The notes beneath the pieces were generated by a model. The model was not told the DNA's origin. It ran no database searches and worked only from the letters and a program-made list of their open reading frames with translations. From Microbacterium sp. (lineage in GTDB: Bacteria; Actinomycetota; Actinomycetes; Actinomycetales; Microbacteriaceae), in the NCBI GenBank assembly GCA_029267645.1, contig JAJUIM010000021.1, positions 1 to 14,577 of the forward strand: a stretch of DNA of 14,577 nt. Direction: 5' to 3'. Shown here piece after piece: positions 14,317 through 14,577 of this stretch. Every line of letters begins with the position of its first letter. Within the stretch, counting starts at the first letter, position 1. The position numbers were made by a program, and so were the translations under genes.

Positions 14317-14577
14317 TTGGGCAATCTGGGGGATCTCGAGCGCAGCGTCATGGACGTGCTGTGGGACGTCGACGACGCCCTGACGGCCTACGACATCAAG
14401 GACGCGATCGAGGCCGATCGGGGCCGCGAGATGGCGGCGACGACCGTGCTCACGGTGCTCTCCCGCCTCGAGAAGAAGGGCCTCGTCGCCCCCGACAAGT
14501 CGGTGCGCCCCCACCGCTACCGCGCCGTCGGCTCGCGCGCCGAGCACCAGGCCGAGCTCATGCACGAGGTCCTGGGC
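14317..14577 (+). CDS. BlaI/MecI/CopY-family transcriptional regulator (partial, 3' end outside the window)
   Basis: The first 87 residues of a winged-helix repressor; the frame is open to the window edge. LGDLERSVMDVLWD (4-17) is the hallmark start of the family. TAYDIKDAI (23-31) is helix 2, AATTVLTVLSRLEKKGLV (40-57) is the recognition helix region, and VRPHRYRAV (63-71) is the wing, followed by SRAEHQAELMHEVL, the beginning of the dimerisation helix. The TTG start fits the family N terminus (MGNLGDLE), and GGGGGAG (14307-14313) precedes it closely; the ATG at 14301 is out of frame. Family members repress genes and are often removed by cleavage through a BlaR1/M56 membrane protease encoded next door; such a gene would lie beyond the window and cannot be seen. 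Divergence from cydA across the operator array suggests control of the bd oxidase and of itself. Confidence 0.92.
   Translation, partial: MGNLGDLERSVMDVLWDVDDALTAYDIKDAIEADRGREMAATTVLTVLSRLEKKGLVAPDKSVRPHRYRAVGSRAEHQAELMHEVLG

Overview
The window is high-GC DNA with GTG and TTG starts, short gaps between genes and TANNNT boxes placed right at start codons. Gene content (cytoplasmic M13 peptidase, an actinobacterial-type HSP90 with a TPR partner, a fused CydDC, a BlaI-family regulator) fits a high-GC Gram-positive actinobacterium, most likely Micrococcales and possibly Microbacteriaceae. That placement is by resemblance only. No RNA genes, insertion sequences, CRISPR array or integration scars were seen.

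Left block (40-7701, + strand): an M13 zinc endopeptidase (pepO); a class-A beta-lactamase-fold protein whose catalytic motifs are eroded (probable pseudoenzyme); an HSP90-family chaperone; and a 931-residue TPR protein whose ATG overlaps the chaperone stop (ATGA). Both pepO and the HSP90 gene have a TANNNT box ending 6 nt before the start codon, as expected of leaderless transcripts. The block ends at a perfect GC-rich inverted repeat (7706-7736) that probably terminates transcription from both sides.

Right block (7741-14122, - strand): read from right to left, cydA, cydB and a fused cydDC encode a cytochrome bd-type quinol oxidase and the ABC exporter needed to assemble it. A strong hairpin lies between cydB and cydDC, so expression of the exporter may be attenuated or independent of cydAB.

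Right edge (14123-14577): the 194-bp gap upstream of cydA separates it from a divergent BlaI/MecI/CopY-family regulator that runs off the window. The gap holds the most striking signal here: five tandem 19-bp inverted repeats (consensus CTTCTAC-N5-GTAGAAG) with centres 21, 22, 21 and 22 bp apart, so that all lie on one face of the helix. The last unit contains the likely -10 box of the regulator gene and the first units cover the likely cydA promoter. My reading is a shared operator array through which the BlaI-type protein represses itself and the bd oxidase genes. The binding partner is inferred; the repeats are seen directly.
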